A stretch of DNA of 64,000 nt from M3007 sp031425155 (GTDB lineage: Bacteria; Bacteroidota; Bacteroidia; Chitinophagales; Saprospiraceae): positions 1 through 64,000 of the forward strand of contig JANPIV010000056.1 of assembly GCA_031425155.1 (NCBI GenBank). Direction: 5' to 3'. The notes beneath the pieces are model-generated. The model was not told the DNA's origin and did not search any database. It saw nothing but the letters and a program-made list of their open reading frames with translations. Position 1 is the stretch's first letter; every line of letters starts with the position of its first letter. This document shows, one piece after another, positions 1 to 8,091 of the stretch. A program made the position numbers and the translations under genes.

Positions 1-1147
1 GAGAATAAACTTCCAAAACACCTGTCAAATTATTATTACTGAATACGGGCAACAAGGCAAATGAAATAATGCCTTTATTTTTCAACCATTTTAGAAAAAT
101 TTCTTCCGATACATTTTGCGTTCTAATGTCTTCAAAAAAAAGTGCTCGTGGGTTTTTGAAATACCTCACAGCACTTTCTTGATAAATGTCTTCATCGGCC
201 CCATCTTCTTTCAATGTTTTTATGAAAATGCTGTGGCTGGCAATGTCTTCATTGAAAACAAATTTTTTGTTGATATTCAAAAAAGGCAGCAAGCCAAATT
301 CAATATCAGGACATTGAACCAACGTTTTTAAGGATTGCAAAATATCATCATATAGCGTTTGTAAATTGAGTGTATCTCTATTTGAAAGGAGGGTTTTTAT
401 ATGATCCACGACATGATCCGTCGTAATATCGGTGAGTGTAATCACCGTAAAACCTTCTATTTTAAACGAATTGATGGGCAGAATACGTTGTAATTCTTTT
501 AAGCCTTCGTCAGTCTGTAAATAAAGAGAGAAGGTTTCAGTATCTATTTTAGGCAATGCCTCTTTCGCATAAATTTTGATAAACCTTGAATCAAAATTGA
601 GCAAGAAGTATTTTTCCAGATAAGTACCATCATCAAAAACACCATGATAAATTTCATTTCTTGGAGCAGGTGGACCGCCATATAGTTTTTCAAACACGAG
701 CGAATACAATATACATTCCCGATTATTGGTCGCTTTGTTATCAATAATCGGGGCGTTTCTCACCCGTTTATTTTCAGTATCAATCAACTCATACAGGGCA
801 TCGCTGCTATAAAACAACATGGGTTGCAAGGGCATACTCAAACCCCAAAGCTGCCCGTTTTCATTACTCAAAATATCATCCGATAGGGTCGCGTACATCA
901 ATTCGAGCAAGTCGGGATACTGATTAATGGTTTCTAAAGCCAGTGGCTTTTCCAATTCGGGAAACTTGCGAAATGTCTTGATGATGAATTGATAAAAATT
1001 GGATTTGATCGTCTTTTCATTTTTATGCAACTCTTTTATATGCTCAAGGTACGGCTGAAAGGACACAACGATTTCAAGCGATTCAAATTCTGAAGTGCTT
1101 TCGTATTGTCTTTTGTAATGTAAAGGTGATATTATGGTTGTTTTCAT
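1..1147 (-). CDS. GAF-domain-like protein, 3' part beyond window edge
   Basis: An open frame without stops runs from an ATG at 1145-1147 to the left edge, giving 382 visible residues of a longer protein. The product starts MKTTIISPLHYKRQYESTS and is a soluble, mostly helical protein with no signal peptide. The last visible stretch (FALLPVFSNNNLTGVLEVYS, about residues 362-381) has the 'hydrophobic strand - G-V-L-E-V-Y-S' pattern of a GAF domain core strand. Bacteroidota carry long cytoplasmic proteins of several hundred residues with an internal GAF module, and this may be one. The ligand is unknown. The GAF assignment rests on that one motif; the frame being coding is much more secure. Confidence 0.6.
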   Translation of the reverse strand, partial: MKTTIISPLHYKRQYESTSEFESLEIVVSFQPYLEHIKELHKNEKTIKSNFYQFIIKTFRKFPELEKPLALETINQYPDLLELMYATLSDDILSNENGQLWGLSMPLQPMLFYSSDALYELIDTENKRVRNAPIIDNKATNNRECILYSLVFEKLYGGPPAPRNEIYHGVFDDGTYLEKYFLLNFDSRFIKIYAKEALPKIDTETFSLYLQTDEGLKELQRILPINSFKIEGFTVITLTDITTDHVVDHIKTLLSNRDTLNLQTLYDDILQSLKTLVQCPDIEFGLLPFLNINKKFVFNEDIASHSIFIKTLKEDGADEDIYQESAVRYFKNPRALFFEDIRTQNVSEEIFLKWLKNKGIISFALLPVFSNNNLTGVLEVYS

Positions 1148-1166
1148 TATAAATGCATTTTGTCAT

Positions 1167-1199
1167 AAACCTATCAGGTTTTTAAAACCTGATAGGTTT
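1167..1199. repeat. 33-bp near-continuous palindrome (family A)
   Basis: Two perfect 16-bp inverted arms (1167-1182 and 1184-1199) are separated by a single base. A second copy with the same architecture, 16-bp arms, one-base loop and the same core, lies at 8046-8078 with one arm mismatch. The copy here sits just upstream of the GAF-like gene start, so it is not that gene's terminator. It looks like a dispersed REP-like palindrome. Confidence 0.75.
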
Positions 1200-1431
1200 T
1201 TGGTAGCGAAAACGAAATAAAAATTTACGCCCGGTAATCCAGTATTTCCTGCTCAAGCGTATTTCTAATAACCAGGCTTGTGTGGATGTCTCCGTTTCTC
1301 TGCGACATGACAACTCAACACGAAGACACCATTAATAACTTATTTTTACACGTTTCCTAATTGGCGTTTTATTACTGGTTTTCTTTGGATTACCACATAA
1401 AAGTAAAAAATCGTTGACAAAATTGCCTCCT

Positions 1432-1460
1432 TTTGTGTGGCTTTTTTATGCTTACCTTAG
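1432..1460 (+). promoter_or_regulatory. Candidate Bacteroidota sigma-70 promoter of ppa
   Basis: TTTG at 1432-1435 is followed after 17 bases by TACCTTAG at 1453-1460, which matches seven of eight positions of the TAnnTTTG -7 element. The expected transcript start is near 1467, upstream of the ATG at 1502. This also argues against the in-frame ATG at 1433 being the start of the pyrophosphatase. Confidence 0.45.
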
Positions 1461-1501
1461 CCCTGGAAAGCAATCGTAAACAAATCAAAAACTTGAAAAA
1501 T

Positions 1502-2035
<534 letters not shown>

Positions 2036-2085
2036 ATTTATATAGCGGGGCTTTTGAGGCTGTCTGTACCGTATTGCAGTAGTAG

Positions 2086-2157
2086 CTAGTCAACCTGGGC
2101 TTGCACGAAAGTAGCCAGTAAAAACAGGCTGAAGCTCAAAGTCAATTTTGCAGACAT
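2086..2157 (-). pseudogene. Signal-peptide remnant of a secreted protein
   Basis: An ATG at 2155-2157 opens a 23-codon frame ending at TAG (2086-2088): MSAKLTLSFSLFLLATFVQA followed by QVD. It is a textbook Bacteroidota signal peptide ending in A-Q, then an immediate stop. No mature domain follows, so it is best read as the 5' stub of a lost or disrupted secreted-protein gene, although a secreted micro-peptide cannot be excluded. A GAGGCTGTCTG motif at 2056-2066, like the ends of the MITE-like element at 8977-9109, lies just beyond the stop. The rest of the 2036-2397 interval holds nothing else I can recognise. Confidence 0.4.
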
Positions 2158-2397
2158 GATGGGTGCTGTTTAGTGATCATGCTTTTGGGTGTTAACCTTG
2201 CAAAGACTGGTTGCCTCTATCTTCCTTGCAGCATACTTTTCCGGATTATCCGAAAAAAACTCGTCTCCGCCCGTAAATTTCCCCGTTTTATCTCGTTTCT
2301 GCTTTTTGATATATTATTGATTGTCAATACTTTATAAAACTGGCATTTTCTTCGATTAGATGATTGATATAAGTTCATCAGTTATATCAAATCAGTC

Positions 2398-3063
2398 ATG
2401 GAAAAAGTTAGTACTTACGATCTTGCCCTCGTGATCGGCGGCTTTCTGGTTGGGGCCGCTTTTATTATCATGATTTTCAATATGCTGGATGGTGGCCGAC
2501 GCGGGGGCCGCGGGCATCGCCGCCACCGCCACTACGACCGGGGAGACCGCCGTTACTACGACGATAATAACTATCATTATGATGACGAAGAAGGAAGTGG
2601 GTTTTTGCCCATTGTCCTGGTGGTTTTGTTAGGCATAGGCGGCGTGGCCCTGGCTCAAAAAATAGGCGTTTTTAAAGGCCAGCACGCTGGAGCATCCATC
2701 ACTCAAAGCAGTAAAGTAACGGAAGTATCAACAGAACAAGCATCCGATACCTTGGTGCCAACTCCGCCGCCTCAAAGTAAAAAACGTGAGGTTTACTATA
2801 CTCCTCCGGTAGAGGAGCCGGAGATGGAAGTGCCAGTGGCGGAGCCATTGCAGGACTACTATATCCGCGTATGCGTACTCACTAAAAGAGACAACGTCAG
2901 CAGCCAATGTAATCAGTTGAAAAAAGCAGGATTTACAGTCTGTACCATGCCCAAAGGCGACGATATAGCCGTCTATACAGGTCCATACCAATCGCTGGAA
3001 AAAGCACAACAGGTAAACGAGACGAAAGCACTGAATGGCATTATAGAATCTTATGCAAAGTAG
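2398..3063 (+). CDS. Two-TM membrane protein with C-terminal SPOR-like domain
   Basis: The 221-residue product has a first transmembrane segment at about 8-28 and an Arg/His/Tyr/Asp-rich low-complexity loop at about 32-66 (GGRRGGRGHRRHRHYDRGDR). A second hydrophobic segment at 69-86 is followed by a Pro-rich linker and a C-terminal domain from about 151. That domain (YYIRVCVLTKRDNVSSQC, then AVYTGPYQSLEKAQQ) follows the beta-alpha-beta layout of SPOR domains, which bind denuded peptidoglycan at division sites. The topology would put SPOR outside the inner membrane if the two helices form a hairpin plus re-entry, or the first is a short anchor; I cannot settle this. A role in envelope or division is inferred. 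A bidirectional terminator follows. Confidence 0.65.
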   Translation: MEKVSTYDLALVIGGFLVGAAFIIMIFNMLDGGRRGGRGHRRHRHYDRGDRRYYDDNNYHYDDEEGSGFLPIVLVVLLGIGGVALAQKIGVFKGQHAGASITQSSKVTEVSTEQASDTLVPTPPPQSKKREVYYTPPVEEPEMEVPVAEPLQDYYIRVCVLTKRDNVSSQCNQLKKAGFTVCTMPKGDDIAVYTGPYQSLEKAQQVNETKALNGIIESYAK

Positions 3064-3114
3064 TAGCGGCACACGTAGTGTACTGCACAGATGCTACAAA
3101 ATACTTAAAAAATA

Positions 3115-3153
3115 TATCCCTGCTACTGGCCACATTGGCCGGTAACAGGGATA
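3115..3153. terminator. Bidirectional intrinsic terminator between convergent genes
   Basis: Arms 3115-3131 and 3137-3153 (17 bp, two imperfect pairs, 5-base loop) form a strong GC-rich hairpin. On the + side it is followed by TTATTTTA, and on the - side by a run of six T. It sits between the convergent ends at 3063 and 3180, so it can serve both genes. Confidence 0.7.
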
Positions 3154-3179
3154 GTTATTTTACCAGATAATCCAGTGAA

Positions 3180-3629
3180 TTAAGCCTTTTTGGTTTTGGT
3201 GCAATTGCCTCCCTTTTTGCCTTTATCACCGTGTTTGCCTTTATGTTCGGCACGTTCTTTTTCCCAGGTCGCTTGTTGCGCAGGCGTTAATACGGCTTTC
3301 AGTTCGGCATTCTGTTGATCCCGGACGGCTTTCCGCTGCTCATGTTTGGCCTGACGTTCAGCCTGCGTGGGTGCGGCGGCTCCGGCAACCGACTTGGCGG
3401 CACGATGTTGCTGGGCGTATTTCAGGTTGATGGCCTGCACCTGTTTGCTCTGGTCGGCACTGAGATTCAGCGTTTTAGTCATGCGCTCCGTTTGGCGTTC
3501 GGCCATTTGAGCGGGATCGGGCGGCGTACGATTGGCACCATCATTTTTGGAGGGTTGCTGCGCCAGGGCCAGTTGGAAACCAGCGAACAACAGTAGGGCG
3601 ACTAAGGTCACTTTTGCAATAGATTTCAT
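3180..3629 (-). CDS. Secreted LTXXQ/Spy-like helical protein
   Basis: The 149-residue product begins with a clear signal peptide (MKSIAKVTLVALLLFAGFQL, cleavage after ALAQ). The mature part is Gln/Lys/Ala-rich and helical, with two LTXXQ-style motifs: LNLSADQSKQVQAI near residues 54-67 and LTPAQQATWEKERAEH near 113-128. This is the layout of periplasmic Spy/CpxP-like and DUF4890 proteins, which act as ATP-independent chaperones or envelope-stress factors. The C-terminus is a basic Lys/Gly-rich tail (HKGKHGDKGKKGGNCTKTKK). The chaperone role is inferred from family layout only. The divergent neighbour is a LytS-type kinase; no direct link is visible. Confidence 0.65.
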   Translation of the reverse strand: MKSIAKVTLVALLLFAGFQLALAQQPSKNDGANRTPPDPAQMAERQTERMTKTLNLSADQSKQVQAINLKYAQQHRAAKSVAGAAAPTQAERQAKHEQRKAVRDQQNAELKAVLTPAQQATWEKERAEHKGKHGDKGKKGGNCTKTKKA

Positions 3630-3877
3630 GATTGGAATAGAATTAAGTGAAATAATGTTTGTCTGAATTGATAGTACAAATGTGGTCGGATTCTGCTGGT
3701 GGGAAAAATCTATTCAATGAACACGGTTGAAACATCCATGAACGCGGTGACCGGATATATCAACTTGATTTAAGGGTCAATCTATTGTAAATAGTGCGAT
3801 TGGGCGTTTTCATAGAGAAAATCGTGGCGTTGCTTGAATATAAACGGGCGATTGGCCGGAAAGTGCCACTTTTGCCT

Positions 3878-3914
3878 TCCCGATAAAAATCGGGATGTTA
3901 CTGCGTTCTATTTG
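3878..3914 (+). promoter_or_regulatory. Palindrome plus TAnnTTTG-like box before lytS-type gene
   Basis: The interval 3630-3925 has no gene. It contains a perfect 7-bp hairpin (TCCCGAT, loop AAAA, ATCGGGA; 3878-3895) followed by TCTATTTG (3907-3914), seven of eight matches to the -7 consensus, 11 bases before the ATG at 3926. No TTG at -33 spacing is visible, so the promoter call is weak; the palindrome could be an operator or a small repeat. Confidence 0.3.
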
Positions 3915-3925
3915 CCGTTCTACTT

Positions 3926-4930
3926 ATGTATTATTTTTTGGCACACAAAAAGACCTGGCTACAAATGCTTTTCTGGTGCAGTCTTTGGCTGCTCGTGCCG
4001 CTGTTTTTGGAAATTGGCCGTTTCCGTCCGGCGCAAAGCACGGTCTCGTTTTTGGGTGTAGCCCTGGTGGTCTGGACTAATCTGGAAGTGCTGTTGCCGC
4101 GTCTCTATTTTAAACAGGGCAAAAAACTACTTTATTTACTGGCCGGTGTGCTCTTATTGACCGTAGTGATGGAATCGGCGGATTACCTGAACGATTGGCT
4201 ATATCCGGGCCGTGGCGGTCCTGGCCGTTCGGGCATGCGTTATATTACGGTTTCCATGCCGTTTTTTACCGCTTTTATTGGTAGCGCCCTGGTAGAAGTG
4301 GCCGGTTTTGCGGATCGGAAAGTGCGGGAAGCGGCCCTGTTGCGCAGTGAAAAACTGGAAGCAGAATTGAAGTTCCTGAAATCGCAGATCAATCCGCATT
4401 TTCTATTCAATGCCCTGAATAATATCTATGCGTTGACGGTGATTAAATCCGACCGCGCACCCGACAATCTGCTAAAGCTGTCGGGGATGCTGCGTTATAT
4501 GTCATATGAAACCAAAGAGGAAACGGTGCCGCTGGAAAAAGAAATTGCCTATCTGCGCCACTTTATTGACCTGCATTTGTTGAAAGACAGTCAGGGTCTC
4601 AATGTACAGGTGAACTTCGATGCTGCGCGGCCCGGACTGAAAATCGCCCCAATGTTGTTACTGCCCTTTGTAGAAAATGCGTTTAAACATAGCAAAATCG
4701 AAGACCTGAAATACGGCTGGATTCGTATTGATCTGCGCACCCAACCAGATGGTGTGGAATTAAAAGTAGAGAACAGTCGTCCGGCGGGTGGCTCGCCAAA
4801 AGACAAAGTCGGCGGCATCGGGCTGCATAATGTGCGGCGACAACTGGAACTGCTGTATCCCGACCGATATACGCTCGAAGTGCGGGAAGGGGCGCAGGAT
4901 TTTTCTATATTATTGAAAATAAAGGTGTAA
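3926..4930 (+). CDS. LytS/YehU-family sensor histidine kinase
   Basis: The 334-residue product has four predicted transmembrane helices in the first ~125 residues, a short coiled coil (EAALLRSEKLEAELKFLKSQ), and a His_kinase domain (PF06580 type). The phospho-acceptor box is SQINPHFLFNALNNIYAL with His158. An HATPase part follows, with LLPFVENAFKHS (N box) and GGIGLHNVRRQLELLY (G box). There is no large periplasmic sensor domain, so the signal is probably sensed in the membrane or from a partner. The stop is followed after three bases by the ATG of a LytTR regulator, a typical kinase-regulator operon in Bacteroidota. Targets are unknown. Confidence 0.92.
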   Translation: MYYFLAHKKTWLQMLFWCSLWLLVPLFLEIGRFRPAQSTVSFLGVALVVWTNLEVLLPRLYFKQGKKLLYLLAGVLLLTVVMESADYLNDWLYPGRGGPGRSGMRYITVSMPFFTAFIGSALVEVAGFADRKVREAALLRSEKLEAELKFLKSQINPHFLFNALNNIYALTVIKSDRAPDNLLKLSGMLRYMSYETKEETVPLEKEIAYLRHFIDLHLLKDSQGLNVQVNFDAARPGLKIAPMLLLPFVENAFKHSKIEDLKYGWIRIDLRTQPDGVELKVENSRPAGGSPKDKVGGIGLHNVRRQLELLYPDRYTLEVREGAQDFSILLKIKV

Positions 4931-4933
4931 TCC

Positions 4934-5656
4934 ATGCAAAATATTCGCTGTGTGATCGTGGACGATGAAGAACTGGCTCGCGTGCTGCTGGAAAACTATG
5001 TTAGCCGGGTGCCTTTTCTAGAACTGATGGGTCAATGCAAAAACCCTTTGGAAGCGATGACCCTCTTGCATCAGCAGCCCGTGGATGTACTCTTTCTCGA
5101 CATCCAAATGCCCGAACTCACCGGCATTGATTTCCTGAAAACCCTCACGCATAAGCCGCTCACCGTACTCACCACCGCTTATCCCGACTACGCGCTGGAA
5201 GGTTATAATCTCGATGTAGTGGACTATCTATTAAAACCCTTTGCGTTCGAGCGTTTTCTGCAAGCCGTCAATAAAGTGGCCGAGCGATTGGGACAACGCG
5301 AACAAAGTGCGCCGCCTGTTGGAGCGAATTCGCCGGTTACTACTATAAAAAACTATATTTCTGTTAAATCCGAGCATAAAATATATCGCCTCGCACTCGA
5401 CCAGATTTTGTATATCGAAAGTATGCGCGAATATGTGGCTTTTCACACGCCGACTGGTCGCATTTTATCATTGGATTCTTTAAAAAACCTGGAAACAGCA
5501 CTACCGCCGGAGCAATTTATTCGTGTGCATAAATCCTATATGGTGGCCCTGTCGCAGATAAAATCTTTGGAAGGCAATCAGTTGTACGTTGGTAAAGAAG
5601 CCTTGCCGGTGGGGGCGAGTTTTCGGGAAGCAGTGCTGAAACGGGTGTTTGGGTAG
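4934..5656 (+). CDS. LytTR-family response regulator
   Basis: The 240-residue product has an N-terminal receiver domain (acidic pair D10/D11, phospho-acceptor D56 in VLFLDIQMPELTG, Thr80/81 and Lys101 in YLLKPFAF). A LytTR DNA-binding domain follows from about residue 135 (ISVKSEHKIYRLALDQILYI, then FIRVHKSYMVALSQI). It is the cognate regulator of the kinase encoded three bases upstream. LytTR proteins bind paired direct repeats; I could not identify such sites with confidence. The gene ends six bases from the convergent EAD-bearing gene. Confidence 0.93.
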   Translation: MQNIRCVIVDDEELARVLLENYVSRVPFLELMGQCKNPLEAMTLLHQQPVDVLFLDIQMPELTGIDFLKTLTHKPLTVLTTAYPDYALEGYNLDVVDYLLKPFAFERFLQAVNKVAERLGQREQSAPPVGANSPVTTIKNYISVKSEHKIYRLALDQILYIESMREYVAFHTPTGRILSLDSLKNLETALPPEQFIRVHKSYMVALSQIKSLEGNQLYVGKEALPVGASFREAVLKRVFG

Positions 5657-5662
5657 TTATTC

Positions 5663-6820
5663 CTACTTTTTTACCGCCGTCCATTTACTATTCCATTCCG
5701 TATCGCCTTCATAGCGCCACATTCCGTTGATACTCTGGCCATTGTTTTGTAAAATAAAGTATCCGTCGCCGCGCTGGCGTTTCTCGGCGGTGGCGTAGGG
5801 TTGCCCTGGTTCGGTCAATTCCCACCATTTGAATTGCATACGATCCTCTTGGATGGTGCCTTCTATCTGACCCCGGTCATGCTCATAAGTGCCGGTAATT
5901 TTGTTGCCGTTTTGCACTAAAATCATGGTGCCCCATTCCGGCGATGTCCAGGTAGCGCTCATATTAAAACGCACTTTCCCGGAGGCCGATTTTCCCAGAT
6001 TCGGATTGATTTTTATCGCCGTGGCGAGGTTTTCTCTGGACTTCTGGTCTTCCCCGATTTGTTCGTACGCATACGCCAGATTTTGGTGTACCGTAGCCAA
6101 AGGCACTTCTCCGGCCACCTTTTCCAGATTCTCCACGGCAACGGGATATTTTTTGTTTTGCAAAGCACTCATGCCTGCCGCGAGCCAGCGTTCCAGCGTT
6201 GCACTGTTATTTTCAATACGCGTCTGCACGGTAGCGTCCAGTTCGCCGCGCATTTTCAGTTCACTCCGAATTTCCTGGAGCGACACATAAGTGAGTTCCT
6301 GTCGCTCGCGCAGCAGATCGAAGGCAAAATAGCCGCCCGCCAGGGTCAGCAATAAGCCGATGGCAATGCCCCAGAATTGTCGGCGGCCCAGGGCATTATA
6401 AGTGTTTTTAGTCACCTTATTGCCCGAACCAATCACTACATCCTGGCTGCCCTGCACATTAATATGGCTACCGCTGAGATTGGTGACGTTGCCGCCCTGA
6501 ATGACCTGCGCCACCTGCTCATTCAAAAACTCTTTTTGCAGCCCTTCCAGCACCGTTTTGGGTGCCGACGCGCCACTTTCTATTTCCGCTATGAGTTCCA
6601 GGGCTCCGGCGGCGATGCGGTTGCGTACCCGTTCTGCTTCCTGGTAAGCGAGCAACCCGCGATTGGCCTGCTGCTCGTTATTCGCCCAGGATGCTTGTAA
6701 CAAAAGTGCCGCCTGCTGCCACACCGGGCTTTGTTGCTGGGCCCAGGTGGTGAGTTGTTGTAAAGCCTCAGCCGTGTGGGCGGAGGCAAGCAGGGAGCGG
6801 AGTTGGTTGAAGTTTTGCAT
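5663..6820 (-). CDS. EAD11-like / TM / TPR membrane protein (conflict-system adaptor candidate)
   Basis: The 385-residue protein starts with a compact helical module (1-82) that matches the effector-associated domain 11 pattern: an N-terminal helix pair, then LLLQASWANNEQQANRGLLA and RVRNRIAAGALELIAEIE. A Gly/Asn/Ser/Val-rich strand-like stretch follows (108-136, GGNVTNLSGSHINVQGSQDV), then one transmembrane helix (150-168), TPR-like helices (210-275) and a C-terminal beta domain (281-385) with the W-T-x-x-x-G-x-M-x-L-x-Q-x-G pattern of small lipocalin-like folds. EADs are described (Aravind group) as homotypic adaptors linking sensors to effectors in NTP-dependent and other conflict systems. 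Here EAD would be cytoplasmic and TPR plus beta domain periplasmic, suggesting an envelope sensor. Function is inferred. A second EAD-like module occurs in the TIR protein at 16636-19632. Confidence 0.6.
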   Translation of the reverse strand: MQNFNQLRSLLASAHTAEALQQLTTWAQQQSPVWQQAALLLQASWANNEQQANRGLLAYQEAERVRNRIAAGALELIAEIESGASAPKTVLEGLQKEFLNEQVAQVIQGGNVTNLSGSHINVQGSQDVVIGSGNKVTKNTYNALGRRQFWGIAIGLLLTLAGGYFAFDLLRERQELTYVSLQEIRSELKMRGELDATVQTRIENNSATLERWLAAGMSALQNKKYPVAVENLEKVAGEVPLATVHQNLAYAYEQIGEDQKSRENLATAIKINPNLGKSASGKVRFNMSATWTSPEWGTMILVQNGNKITGTYEHDRGQIEGTIQEDRMQFKWWELTEPGQPYATAEKRQRGDGYFILQNNGQSINGMWRYEGDTEWNSKWTAVKK

Positions 6821-6858
6821 TGGCCCGCATTTTAATAGAAGGAGGCGACAAAACTACA

Positions 6859-7929
6859 TTAAATCTCTGAATTGGAATACATTCCTTTTCTGACTGCGAC
6901 CAGCAACTGCTCGATCTTCGATTTGTCCGGTTGCTCCGGCAAGGTGCTTTTTGCATAGATATTCTCAATATATTGTAGTTTTTCTTCTGCTTGCGCCATC
7001 AATTCCTCATATTCAAATTCCCCCCGCCGGATGTTCAATAAATGTTCCCGATTGGGACGACGTACCTGCAGCGTACCATCTTCCAGTATTTCAGCCGCCA
7101 TATCCAACAGGCGAATAGTGTGCATCATGTTTTTAGCATCATAGTTTTTGCCGTGGGTCAAGGTATTTTGGTAACGTTCCTCATTGCGGTTTTCCAGCCA
7201 GGTGTGGTATTCCTTGTAGTCGCGGCAATGCATGGAATAAGCATCTTTATTAAAAGACATCAGCGCATTCTGTGCCATACCCTTGGGAATGCTGCTCAGG
7301 GCTACGTCGTTGGCCGTTTCCTTTTTTACTATACCGGAAAAGCCAAGTTCATTAGTGCCGTCATAGTACAAACCAAACAAATCACGCATATTAGGGATAG
7401 CCACCAGTCCGCATTGCTCTGGCGACCAACCTTTTTCCGTCAACCAATGCAGCAGGGGAATGGAGCCTTGTTTTTCCGCCACAAAGCAGAAGTCCAATGG
7501 TGTTTTGCGCGTCGGTGGCATGGGAATGTTGATTTTTTTATTCAGCCCCCGCGCTTTTTTTATCTGCGCAAAAGCAAAACCAGCGAAGGTCTCTTTGCAC
7601 AAACGCGACAGAAAATTTTCTCGTAGAAAAGGTTCAAATAAAGGATGACTATACAAAATGCAATCATTGGGCGAAGCCAGCATCTCTAAAATGCCCGGAT
7701 TGTTTTTATATAGTAATTCTCCAAATCGCCGCAGTTCGTAATACACTTCATCATTCTTTTCACTACTCACTTGTTCTATATAATCAAGGCCGTAAAACTG
7801 GGCCTGCGGCAATATAAAAACTCCTTTTATATCCGTATCAGAACCTGGCAAATCGGTGCCATAAGCCCGACTGCCACTGATACACTCTAATAGAATCAGG
7901 TTGTTTGATTTTAGATCGGCAATGGTCAT
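6859..7929 (-). CDS. RlaP/YcgL-type nucleotidyltransferase
   Basis: The 356-residue product carries a polymerase-beta-like nucleotidyltransferase core at its start: ECISGSRAYGTDLPGSDTDI contains the G-S-R-x-Y-G and D-x-D metal-binding signature (about residues 14-35), typical of PF10127 (RNA-repair-pathway DNA polymerase beta family, RlaP). The rest is helical and basic. RlaP members are known from genomic association with RNA ligases and RNA repair, but no ligase is present here. The start is the ATG at 7929, because upstream codons to 7992 read through an intergenic repeat. A paralogous gene follows the same orientation upstream at 8092-8856. The substrate is unknown. Confidence 0.75.
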   Translation of the reverse strand: MTIADLKSNNLILLECISGSRAYGTDLPGSDTDIKGVFILPQAQFYGLDYIEQVSSEKNDEVYYELRRFGELLYKNNPGILEMLASPNDCILYSHPLFEPFLRENFLSRLCKETFAGFAFAQIKKARGLNKKINIPMPPTRKTPLDFCFVAEKQGSIPLLHWLTEKGWSPEQCGLVAIPNMRDLFGLYYDGTNELGFSGIVKKETANDVALSSIPKGMAQNALMSFNKDAYSMHCRDYKEYHTWLENRNEERYQNTLTHGKNYDAKNMMHTIRLLDMAAEILEDGTLQVRRPNREHLLNIRRGEFEYEELMAQAEEKLQYIENIYAKSTLPEQPDKSKIEQLLVAVRKGMYSNSEI

Positions 7930-7942
7930 TATGATAGAGGTA

Positions 7943-7962
7943 GAGAGGTGGAGAATGTTGAG
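7943..7962 (-). repeat. Shared 20-bp leader element, copy 1
   Basis: A 20-mer (read on the + strand GAGAGGTGGAGAATGTTGAG) lies 13 bases ahead of the ATG at 7929. The same 20-mer with one difference occurs at 38316-38335, 16 bases ahead of the Uma2 gene start, in the same orientation. On the coding strand it is pyrimidine-rich. It may be a dispersed repeat or a shared 5' leader. Confidence 0.45.
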
Positions 7963-7978
7963 GGGTTGAGCGTACCTG

Positions 7979-7996
7979 CGAGGCCGTCTCATAAGT
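7979..7996. mobile_element. Solo terminal-repeat sequence of the MITE-like element
   Basis: The 18-mer at 7979-7996 (CGAGGCCGTCTCATAAGT) matches the ends of the 8977-9109 element at about 15 of 18 positions. No second end is found close by, so it looks like a solo or decayed terminus, 50 bases upstream of the 7929 start. Confidence 0.4.
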
Positions 7997-8045
7997 TAAT
8001 TTGCCGGGTTTTGCCAAAAATTATGTAAATGTATTTAGCCATTTT

Positions 8046-8078
8046 AATCCTATAAGATTTTTAAAACCTTATAGGATT
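8046..8078. repeat. 33-bp palindrome (family A), second copy
   Basis: Arms 8046-8061 and 8063-8078 pair with one mismatch and a one-base loop. The core (CCTATaAG... and ...TATAGGatt) and geometry are those of the copy at 1167-1199. It lies 14 bases beyond the stop of the nucleotidyltransferase at 8092, so it could also act as its transcript end, but no T-run follows. Confidence 0.65.
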
Positions 8079-8091
8079 GCCGAAACAACAA

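Noticed and set aside
1433..1501. Upstream in-frame ATG of the pyrophosphatase
   Set aside because: The extra 23 residues lie over the promoter and are unlike any family member's N-terminus.
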